Assembly (NCBI GenBank): GCA_002729235.1
Contig: PBTY01000053.1
Coordinates: 1,436 to 37,408 of the forward strand
DNA: 35,973 nt
DNA from: Rickettsiales bacterium
Lineage (GTDB): Bacteria; Bacteroidota; Bacteroidia; Cytophagales; Cyclobacteriaceae
Direction: 5' to 3'
Shown: piece after piece, positions 8,564 to 13,440 of the stretch
Layout of the letters: every line of letters starts with the position of its first letter
How positions within the stretch are numbered: position 1 is the stretch's first letter
Made by a program: the position numbers and the translations under genes
Notes under the pieces: generated by a model
What the model was told of the DNA's origin: nothing
Databases searched by the model: none
Seen by the model: only the letters and a program-made list of their open reading frames with translations

Positions 8564-9148
8564 ATGAAACATTCGATCAAAAACTTACTGGCACTATTAA
8601 TAGTTTTTGGTGCTACTTCTTCAGCTTTCGCTGCAGATTCTGCTTACATGGTTACAGTTTGTAAAATTGTCGCGGAGCAGGAGAAAATGTACAGAGTTAT
8701 GTTCTACGCTCCAACTGAGGAGAGTGTATCCGTTCAGATTAAGAATAGCAATCAGCAAATCGTATATATAGAATCATTAAAGTCTTCTGAATTCGTAAAG
8801 AAATATGACTTGTCATATTTACCTAAAGGTACTTACGAATTGGAGGTAAAATCTGCTGGTTACGTATTCAAAGAAGAATTTGAACTTGGAAGCTTGAAAG
8901 ATTTCAACTTTGACTTCTCTCAACTTGCTGAGAAATCTGCTGTATCTCTAGTAGGTTCACAGGCACAGGGTAAAGACGTGACGCTTTACATTCTTGATGC
9001 AAATCAGGACGTAGTATACAAAGAAGGATTTGATGATACCAAGCAGGTACACAAGAAGTACAATCTTGAAAAACTTGGTAATCAGAAAGTTACCTTCCTA
9101 CTTTACCACGATGATCAATTGATCAGAAAAGAAGCATTCGACTTCTAA
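8564..9148 (+). CDS. Secreted protein with two tandem beta-sandwich-like repeats, function unknown
   Basis: A 194-residue protein with a Sec signal peptide (cleavage likely after SSAFA, about residue 23). The mature part is an imperfect duplication: EESVSVQIKNSNQQIVYIESLKSSE...KKYDLSYLPKGTYELEV resembles GKDVTLYILDANQDVVYKEGFDDTK...KKYNLEKLGNQKVTFLL. The pattern of a strand, a turn with N/D-Q, VVY, and a K-Y-[DN]-L segment is that of the small Ig-like fold found in T9SS-type C-terminal domains and DUF3244-like proteins. Here both copies are stand-alone, so it is probably periplasmic or surface exposed. It has its own promoter and a strong terminator, hence monocistronic. The two-repeat structure is seen directly; the fold is inferred. 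Confidence 0.8.
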   Translation: MKHSIKNLLALLIVFGATSSAFAADSAYMVTVCKIVAEQEKMYRVMFYAPTEESVSVQIKNSNQQIVYIESLKSSEFVKKYDLSYLPKGTYELEVKSAGYVFKEEFELGSLKDFNFDFSQLAEKSAVSLVGSQAQGKDVTLYILDANQDVVYKEGFDDTKQVHKKYNLEKLGNQKVTFLLYHDDQLIRKEAFDF

Positions 9149-9171
9149 TCAAAAAAATCTTACTCAAATTC

Positions 9172-9201
9172 AAAGGATGTCATTTTTGACATCCTTTTTT
9201 T
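9172..9201 (+). terminator. Intrinsic terminator of the duplicated-domain gene
   Basis: AAAGGATGTC (9172-9181) and GACATCCTTT (9188-9197) form a perfect 10-bp stem with a 6-base loop, followed by a T-run to 9201. It lies 23 bases past the stop codon. Confidence 0.93.
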
Positions 9202-9233
9202 GTTGTTTTAATTGAAACAATAATATAGTTTTG
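9202..9233 (+). promoter_or_regulatory. Probable promoter of the tRNA-Leu transcript
   Basis: TAGTTTTG at 9226-9233 is a full match to the TAnnTTTG -7 box, with GTTG at 9202-9205 (one mismatch to TTTG) 20 bases upstream. Transcription would begin near 9240 and run first through the two broken tRNA 5' halves (9275 and 9338) before reaching the intact tRNA at 9390. Confidence 0.6.
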
Positions 9234-9274
9234 CCCTCCGTTTGACAGCAATGTGTGCTCAACGAACCAAAAAT

Positions 9275-9314
9275 GCCTGAGTGGCGGACTTGTCCGCTGA
9301 TGAAACTGGGAGAC
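9275..9314 (+). pseudogene. tRNA-Leu 5'-half remnant, copy 1, with palindrome in the D region
   Basis: Begins GCCTGAGTGGCGGA, identical to the first 14 bases of the intact tRNA at 9390, and resumes as AACTGGGAGAC (tRNA: AACTGGTAGAC) after an insertion. The insertion completes a palindrome, GCGGAC (9284-9289) and GTCCGC (9292-9297). The copy stops at the end of the D arm; no anticodon stem follows. Confidence 0.8.
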
Positions 9315-9337
9315 AGTTTTTGATCAAGCATTAAAAA

Positions 9338-9377
9338 GCCTGAGTGGCGGTCCCGATAACTATCGGGAGGTAGACGC
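9338..9377 (+). pseudogene. tRNA-Leu 5'-half remnant, copy 2, with palindrome in the D region
   Basis: GCCTGAGTGGCGG matches the intact tRNA, then the palindrome TCCCGATAACTATCGGGA (9351-9368) replaces the AACT of the D loop, and GGTAGACGC resumes the tRNA sequence. It is truncated before the anticodon stem, 12 bases ahead of the intact gene. Confidence 0.85.
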
Positions 9378-9389
9378 TCAATGCAAGAA

Positions 9390-9471
9390 GCCTGAGTGGC
9401 GGAACTGGTAGACGCGCACGACTCAAACTCGTGTTCCGCAAGGAGTGCCGGTTCGATTCCGGCCTCAGGTA
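9390..9471 (+). tRNA. tRNA-Leu, anticodon CAA
   Basis: Cloverleaf read by eye. The acceptor stem is GCCTGAG (9390-9396) with CTCAGGT (9464-9470), including a G1-U72 wobble, and the discriminator is A9471 as expected for leucine tRNAs. The anticodon stem CACGA/TCGTG (9417-9421, 9429-9433) holds loop CTCAAAC with anticodon CAA at 9424-9426. A class II variable arm TTCC-GCAA-GGAG (9434-9445) and the T arm GCCGG-TTCGATT-CCGGC follow. CCA is not encoded, as is usual in Bacteroidota. It reads UUG codons. It lies in a transcript with remnants of itself on both sides. Confidence 0.96.
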
Positions 9472-9476
9472 CTTAG

Positions 9477-9507
9477 AAGGCCTTCTCATTTTGAGAAGGC
9501 CTTTTTT
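9477..9507 (+). terminator. Intrinsic terminator of the intact tRNA-Leu
   Basis: AAGGCCTTCTCA (9477-9488) and TGAGAAGGCCTT (9492-9503) form a perfect 12-bp stem with loop TTT, then a T-run. It starts 5 bases after the tRNA discriminator base. Confidence 0.93.
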
Positions 9508-9528
9508 GTTTAAGACTATAAAAAATCG

Positions 9529-9574
9529 AGGAGTGCCGGTCCGACCAAGCGTTGGCCCGGTCCTTCCTCAGGTA
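9529..9574 (+). pseudogene. tRNA-Leu 3'-half remnant, copy 1, with extended T arm
   Basis: GAGTGCCGGT matches the variable-arm end and T stem of the intact tRNA, and TCCTCAGGTA-like sequence matches its acceptor 3' strand. In between the T loop is replaced by an extra hairpin with arms CCAA (9545-9548) and TTGG (9552-9555). It is followed directly by its own terminator (9576-9609). Confidence 0.8.
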
Positions 9575-9575
9575 C

Positions 9576-9609
9576 AAAAACCTCATTCTGAAAAGAATGA
9601 GGTTTTTTG
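9576..9609 (+). terminator. Terminator after tRNA 3'-half copy 1
   Basis: AACCTCATTCT (9579-9589) and AGAATGAGGTT (9594-9604) form a perfect 11-bp stem capped by a GAAA tetraloop, with a T-run at 9603-9608. The sequence is unrelated to the terminator of the intact tRNA but holds the same position relative to the tRNA end. Confidence 0.88.
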
Positions 9610-9630
9610 TTTTTAGGGAGAAAAGAAAAT

Positions 9631-9692
9631 CAAGGAGTGCCGGTCCGACAGAACGTCTGCCCGGTCCTCCCGATTATTATCGGGATCAGGTA
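9631..9692 (+). pseudogene. tRNA-Leu 3'-half remnant, copy 2, with two inserted palindromes
   Basis: CAAGGAGTGCCGGT matches the intact tRNA variable and T arms, and TCAGGTACTTAG matches its 3' end and the bases beyond it. The T loop carries a hairpin with arms CAGA (9649-9652) and TCTG (9656-9659). The acceptor strand is interrupted by TCCCGAT/ATCGGGA (9668-9674, 9679-9685), the same palindrome family as in 5'-half copy 2. A decayed terminator-like hairpin follows at about 9697-9728. Confidence 0.82.
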
Positions 9693-9753
9693 CTTAGACC
9701 TCTTTTAATCTCAGATTATCAGTTTTTTGTTTTTTAGGACGTACCACAATAAA

Positions 9754-9775
9754 TGTGGTTTGATTTCTCTCGGTA
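9754..9775 (+). pseudogene. Heavily decayed tRNA 3'-half remnant, copy 3
   Basis: TGTGGTTTGATTTCTC at this site closely matches TGTGGTTTGATTCCTC in 3'-half copy 4 (11027-11042), which is itself a diverged T arm. On its own it would not be recognised as tRNA-derived. It lies just ahead of the REP-like doublet at 9789. Confidence 0.45.
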
Positions 9776-9788
9776 GCTAGAGAACTCA

Positions 9789-9866
9789 GCCATATTTGGT
9801 GTTGTCACCAAATATTTAGCACTGAACCAGGATGATTTGTTGGTGATAAAACCATCAAAAACCAGG
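9789..9866. repeat. REP-like palindrome doublet, copy A (second hairpin decayed)
   Basis: First hairpin: ATATTTGGTG and CACCAAATAT around loop TTGT. About 20 bases on, TTGTTGGTGATAA begins a second hairpin, whose right arm has decayed (ACCATCAA in place of CACCAACAA). The same two-part layout is better preserved in copy C at 10914. Confidence 0.75.
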
Positions 9867-9895
9867 GATACGAAATGCAGCGAGTTTTAGATTGG

Positions 9896-10522
9896 CTATT
9901 GTCTGCCAATATCAAATAACAAACTTGCACTTAGCCCTAGAGATTCGTTTGAGTAGTACTTTGGGTAAGGCGAGATGATCGCTAGGGTATAAATGCCCAA
10001 TAATCTGAATTCAATTTTCTCAGTTGGATACCCCAAACCGACAGACACATTTGAGTCTAACGAGAAGTCCCTCTCATATCTACCGACCTGTTTGAATCTT
10101 GAGGTAAGTCCTAATCCTGTAATTGGTCTAATTCTGCCCACAGTCCATGATCGGATAACCGAAACAGGGATTTCGACGTATTTCAATCTTATTTCTTCCT
10201 CGGTAGGATCGCAAACAGGACAGTAATAAAGGGCATCAAATTTCTGCTTCGATGCACCCAGGCCTGCTTGTAAATACATATTGTTGTTCCTAACATATTC
10301 AAATAGAATTCCTGATTTTGTTGTGTGAACTTTATCCTCTATTAGATGATATCCAGTATTATAACGAGAAGTTCTATTATGCTCAATAAAGTTGTCCTGA
10401 CCAAGAATTTGTTGAGAATGGGAGTAGTATGCACCAATTTTTAAAAAAGGCTCCATACGCTCCTGAGAATAGCCTTTAAAGAAGACCATGTGGATCAAAA
10501 TAAGTATTAGAAATCTTATCAT
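9896..10522 (-). CDS. Outer-membrane beta-barrel-like protein, function unknown
   Basis: A 208-residue protein with a signal peptide (MIRFLILILIHMVFFKGYSQ) and alternating strands typical of the small porin-like outer-membrane barrels of Bacteroidota: FLKIGAYYSHS, MYLQAGLGASKQKF, IRPITGLGLTSRF, VSVGLGYPTEKIEFRLLGIY and LGLSASLLFDIGRQ. Two cysteines (CPVC) lie near residue 106, just before the TEEEIRLKYVEIPVSV strand common to this fold. It sits between two REP-like elements (9789 and 10716) with no partner gene, so it is probably cargo of the tRNA-Leu hotspot. No specific ligand or role can be assigned. The family is inferred from strand pattern. Confidence 0.72.
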   Translation of the reverse strand: MIRFLILILIHMVFFKGYSQERMEPFLKIGAYYSHSQQILGQDNFIEHNRTSRYNTGYHLIEDKVHTTKSGILFEYVRNNNMYLQAGLGASKQKFDALYYCPVCDPTEEEIRLKYVEIPVSVIRSWTVGRIRPITGLGLTSRFKQVGRYERDFSLDSNVSVGLGYPTEKIEFRLLGIYTLAIISPYPKYYSNESLGLSASLLFDIGRQ

Positions 10523-10715
10523 AGGCTCAGTAAGATTAATGGTAGTATTTTAATCATAATGGATATAATTTATCAGGATATCCTAAAGTTATTGATTGTG
10601 CCTAACTTTTCCATGATCTAATTCTCGTTTATTGTAAGATTCGATATTTTCATAAAGAGGTTCAAGTATTCATTTTTTATAAAAGCACATTTCATCTTTC
10701 TCTGGCATATTTTCT
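10523..10715. other. 193-base AT-rich spacer within the hotspot
   Basis: No convincing coding frame. The last 40 bases (10676-10715) weakly resemble the sequence preceding REP-like copy D near 12980-13007, suggesting the ywbE-upstream duplication may extend slightly further left than the palindrome. Confidence 0.35.
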
Positions 10716-10743
10716 GCCATATTTGGTGTTATCACCAAATATT
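10716..10743. repeat. REP-like palindrome, copy B
   Basis: ATATTTGGTG and CACCAAATAT around loop TTAT (other copies TTGT), preceded by GCC. It is followed by about 84 bases of leader and then the truncated ywbE copy, the same arrangement as copy D before intact ywbE. Confidence 0.85.
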
Positions 10744-10826
10744 ACTCTCAAGTATGTCTGTGATATCATTCATTAATCCTTCAGAGAATTCCAATAACTT
10801 TAAACCCCAAGCATTAAACCTTAGCC

Positions 10827-10949
10827 ATGTCAAAGTCAGGTCAGAAGCGAAGTAATATCAAAATAGGAGCAGAAGTAGAGATTGTGGAGAAGCACAATCA
10901 GCGAACCGGAGAGCCCTTGCCATATTTGGTGTTGTCACCAAATATTTAA
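10827..10949 (+). pseudogene. Truncated duplicate of ywbE
   Basis: The first 29 codons are near-identical to intact ywbE at 13121: both contain GAEVEIVEKHNQRTGE, with differences at Pro2 to Ser and Glu12 to Lys and a few silent changes. At 10914 the match ends abruptly and the frame runs into the REP-like doublet, giving 11 unrelated residues and a stop at 10947. The upstream 80-odd bases are also shared with the intact gene (for example the ATAACTTTAAACCC stretch). At about 90% identity it is not a very recent tandem copy, or it came from a relative. A functional 40-residue product is unlikely. Confidence 0.88.
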
Positions 10950-10993
10950 CGCACAACCTAGCTTGTTGGTGATAACACCAACAAAGGCAAGGG
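10914..10993. repeat. REP-like inverted doublet, copy C, with outer arms (REPIN-like)
   Basis: Outer arms CCCTTGCC (10914-10921) and GGCAAGGG (10986-10993) enclose two hairpins: ATATTTGGTG/CACCAAATAT with loop TTGT, and TGTTGGTG/CACCAACA with loop ATAA. The second is an inverted relative of the first, since its core TTGGTGATAACACCAA is the reverse complement of TTGGTGTTATCACCAA found in copy B. The whole can fold as a three-way junction. It abuts the break in the ywbE copy, and a T-run (10998-11003) follows, so it may also terminate transcription. Confidence 0.82.
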
Positions 10994-11012
10994 AGGCTTT
11001 TTTGTTTTAGAT

Positions 11013-11077
11013 GTTCCGTAAAGAGTTGTGGTTTGATTCCTCCCGTACCGATCGCTATCGGGAATCGGGGTCAGGTA
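11013..11077 (+). pseudogene. tRNA-Leu 3'-half remnant, copy 4, with palindrome
   Basis: GTTCCGTAAAGAGT corresponds to the variable arm of the intact tRNA (GTTCCGCAAGGAGT), TGTGGTTTGATTCC to the T arm, and TCAGGTACTTAG to the 3' end and beyond. The acceptor strand is interrupted by a palindrome-bearing insert (CCGAT/ATCGG at 11048-11052 and 11057-11061). Its 3' flank matches that of 3'-half copy 2, so these two share ancestry. Confidence 0.8.
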
Positions 11078-11082
11078 CTTAG

Positions 11083-11116
11083 ACCCCTGTTAATCATCAG
11101 ATTATCAGGGGTTTTT
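11083..11116 (+). terminator. Terminator after tRNA 3'-half copy 4
   Basis: CCCCTG (11084-11089) pairs with CAGGGG (11106-11111) outside an inner stem TAATC/GATTA, followed by TTTTT. The same inner stem survives in the decayed version at 9706-9718. It insulates the AIPR gene from upstream transcription. Confidence 0.82.
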
Positions 11117-11168
11117 CGTTTTTGGGTGACAGGTTTTCTTGTTGCCTAAATATTTCTAGTTTTACTAG

Positions 11169-12893
11169 ATGGATTCCATCGCCCATTTTCTCAGAATTAA
11201 GAAATACCTATCTGATAAATATAAATCCCGTATTAATTCGGCTCTATTTAAAGGAACCGATTTAGATAAGGATAATCAATTTTATACCAGAGCTATGATT
11301 GCTCAATGCCTTGAGGGATTATGCCATCATAAAATTGATAATATTGAGGATCTAATCACTGATGACCAGCATGATAACGGCATAGACTTTGTCTATCGTG
11401 ACACTGAAAACTTTGTTTTGTACATAGGTCAATCTAAATGGTCTAAAGATGGAAATATTTCAATTGCTAAAAATGATTTTTTGAATTTCCAGAATGGTTT
11501 TCAGGATTTGATAAACCTCAACTTTGATAAGTTTAATGATGCTGTTAATCAAAAGGCTGAAATAATTACCGATTGCATTAGCTCTATCGATTATTCAATT
11601 GTAGGTCTTTATTGCTATGCTGGATATCATGACATCTCGGATGAGATCAAAAATCTTATAGATACTTCTTTGAAAAAACTCAATAGTATCAATTGGACAT
11701 TTGATATTAAGTGCGTTAATCAAAAATTTTTATACCAGTCAATCTTGCAGGTAGAGGATGGTTATTCAATTGACCTTAAGGAGACCAAACTCTATAACTA
11801 CGGATTACATAAACATCCTTTTACCGCTGTATATGGTGAAGTCGATGTGATTTCATTGGCTTTGCTCTGGGATAAATACGGCAAATCTATTTTGAATAAA
11901 AATTTAAGAAGATTCAAAGGGTCAACTTCCGTTAATCAGGGAATCAAACACACTTTATCAAGTGAACCTGATTACTTCTGGTATTACAATAATGGTATCA
12001 CTGTTCTTTGCAGCAAAATTAAGCGCTATCCTGAGTCAGCAGATAATACCTCAACTGGTAAATTTGATTTTTTGGGGAGTAGTGTTGTAAATGGAGGGCA
12101 GACGCTAGGAAGTATTGGCGAAGCATATAAACTCTATCCAGATGATATTATCGATTCAGGAGCAAGAGTTCAAATCAGGTTTATTGAATTGTCGGAAGAA
12201 TCTGAGTATATCAATAAAATCGCAAGATTTAACAATACCCAAAATAGAATAGAGAATAAGGATTTTGCTTCCTTGGATCCATTACAAGAAACATTGCGTA
12301 AGCAATATCTTTTAATGGGGATCCAGTACGTTTATAAAACTGGCGATGGTATTCTAGATCCAAATAAAGGGTTTAGTATCAATGAGGCTTTAGTGGCTAG
12401 AGCTTGTCTTACAAGTATTGAACATTGCGCTCAAATTACTCGTGAGGTAGGTTTTGTTTGGATTGATATTAGTAAACCACCTTACACAGCTTTATTTCAT
12501 CCAGATTTGGATCTCAAGTTGATGTGGAATTGTGTTAAGGTGGTTCGTTGTTGTGAATCTATTTTAAGACAACATGTTAGTGATAACTTTACTAACAAGA
12601 AATTAAGTTTAATATGTCAATCTGGTGAAAATTTCATAATGTATAAGGTATTGAATTATTTGAGTGTAAACACTTTATCTCAATCGGAGAATTACATGCC
12701 CAAAACAGCAGAATTGAAAAAGGAAATTGTACAGATAGTTAAGATAACCGAAGATATCCTAGAGAAGAATTTCTCAAGTGATCACATAACTAATGTTTTT
12801 AAGAGTGCTAAAAAATGTGATCGTATTTCGTCAGCAATTGACAATCAATTGGGCAGAGAGTATAATTTATTCAACCCTCTACCCAATAATTAG
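11169..12893 (+). CDS. AIPR-family abortive phage infection protein with PD-(D/E)XK-like N-terminus
   Basis: A 574-residue protein of the AIPR family (PF10592), linked to abortive infection against phage. Family hallmarks seen: WYYNNGITVLC at 271-281, VVNGGQT at 306-312, RFNNTQN at 353-359 followed by KDFASLDPLQ. The N-terminal 130 residues contain GID (Asp73) and GQSKW (Gln88, Lys90) with a helix carrying Glu49 before them, the spacing of a restriction-endonuclease-like nuclease core. That part is my inference. The gene is distinctly AT-rich: sampled 60-base lines have 20-37% GC against 42-45% in the decarboxylase nearby. A small inverted repeat CTAGT/ACTAG (11156-11168) touches the start codon. 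It stands alone between a tRNA remnant terminator and a gene scrap, as expected for hotspot cargo. Confidence 0.88.
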   Translation: MDSIAHFLRIKKYLSDKYKSRINSALFKGTDLDKDNQFYTRAMIAQCLEGLCHHKIDNIEDLITDDQHDNGIDFVYRDTENFVLYIGQSKWSKDGNISIAKNDFLNFQNGFQDLINLNFDKFNDAVNQKAEIITDCISSIDYSIVGLYCYAGYHDISDEIKNLIDTSLKKLNSINWTFDIKCVNQKFLYQSILQVEDGYSIDLKETKLYNYGLHKHPFTAVYGEVDVISLALLWDKYGKSILNKNLRRFKGSTSVNQGIKHTLSSEPDYFWYYNNGITVLCSKIKRYPESADNTSTGKFDFLGSSVVNGGQTLGSIGEAYKLYPDDIIDSGARVQIRFIELSEESEYINKIARFNNTQNRIENKDFASLDPLQETLRKQYLLMGIQYVYKTGDGILDPNKGFSINEALVARACLTSIEHCAQITREVGFVWIDISKPPYTALFHPDLDLKLMWNCVKVVRCCESILRQHVSDNFTNKKLSLICQSGENFIMYKVLNYLSVNTLSQSENYMPKTAELKKEIVQIVKITEDILEKNFSSDHITNVFKSAKKCDRISSAIDNQLGREYNLFNPLPNN

Positions 12894-12906
12894 GCTATTT
12901 ATTTAA

Positions 12907-13008
12907 TCAATCATCCACATTAAAATCAAACCATTTATTTAGCAATTCTTGTAGTTCCGATATTAGATGTTTTCGGCCTTCTTCACCTTTGTCATAAGGA
13001 TCTCTCTG
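12907..13008 (-). pseudogene. C-terminal fragment of an unidentified gene
   Basis: On the minus strand an open frame of 33 codons ending in TGA (12909-12907) reads RDPYDKGEEGRKHLISEL and then QELLNKWFDFNVDD, a composition typical of a real C-terminal helix. There is no start codon: in this frame the REP-like palindrome at 13008-13036 introduces a stop. This looks like the tail of a gene cut by the insertion or rearrangement that placed copy D here. I do not recognise the family. Confidence 0.5.
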
Positions 13009-13036
13009 CCATATTTGGTGTTGTCACCAAATATTC
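13008..13036. repeat. REP-like palindrome, copy D, upstream of intact ywbE
   Basis: ATATTTGGTG (13011-13020) and CACCAAATAT (13025-13034) around loop TTGT, preceded by GCC. It lies 84 bases ahead of the ywbE start, exactly as copy B lies ahead of the truncated ywbE copy. Confidence 0.88.
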
Positions 13037-13120
13037 ATCTCTAAGTATGAAAGTTGTAGCGCATACCACTCGTTCAAAGAATTACAATAACTTTAAACCC
13101 TAAAATATTAAACTTTAACC

Positions 13121-13324
13121 ATGCCCAAATCAGGTCAGAAGCGTAGTAACATTGAAATAGGAGCAGAAGTAGAGATTGTGGAGAAGCACAATCAGCGTAC
13201 CGGAGAACTAACGTCTGGTTTTGTGGAGAAAATCCTAACCAAATCTGCTACTCACCCTCATGGAATCAAAGTGCTTTTGGAAACTGGAGAAGTAGGACGA
13301 GTGAAGAACATTTTGGAGGACTAG
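13121..13324 (+). CDS. ywbE: YwbE family protein (DUF2196)
   Basis: A 67-residue protein matching the YwbE family from end to end: GAEVEIVEKHNQRTGELTSGFVEKILTKSA, then HPHGIKVLLETGEVGRVKNI. The fold is predicted to be a small beta-barrel, and its function is unknown. The start ATG is fixed by family alignment and by the truncated duplicate at 10827, which preserves the same ATG. The decarboxylase gene starts 116 bases downstream. Because it is the last gene before ordinary chromosomal genes, it marks the right edge of the tRNA-Leu hotspot. The upstream REP-like palindrome may affect its expression, but this is speculation. Confidence 0.92.
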   Translation: MPKSGQKRSNIEIGAEVEIVEKHNQRTGELTSGFVEKILTKSATHPHGIKVLLETGEVGRVKNILED

Positions 13325-13440
13325 CATCCGTTTTTTGTGATTTGGATATCCTCATCCAAATACGTACTTTCACGGCACAATTCTACAAGGACTTCCGCCC
13401 GAGGATCCTGCAAATCAACTGTTTAACTTATTGCATTGCC

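Noticed and set aside
9390-9471. Group I intron or split tRNA at the anticodon of tRNA-Leu
   Set aside because: The intact copy is contiguous with a normal anticodon loop; the halves on either side are extra, decayed copies and there is no intron-like structured sequence.
9529-9692. Integron attC sites formed by the hairpins in the tRNA 3' halves
   Set aside because: There are no paired R/L boxes with the GTT core, no integrase, and the flanks align base by base with the tRNA instead.
9431-9737. Two overlapping 61-codon plus-strand frames across the tRNA 3' end and its remnants
   Set aside because: They run through the tRNA, terminators and palindromes; the proline- and arginine-rich translation reflects hairpin repeats, not protein coding.
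9789-13036. CRISPR array made of the four identical palindromes
   Set aside because: The copies are hundreds to thousands of bases apart with genes between them, spacers are not of uniform length, and there are no cas genes.
13342-13440. Decarboxylase start at 13342
   Set aside because: The extra 33 residues lack family similarity, and an ATG at 13441 gives the expected N-terminus.
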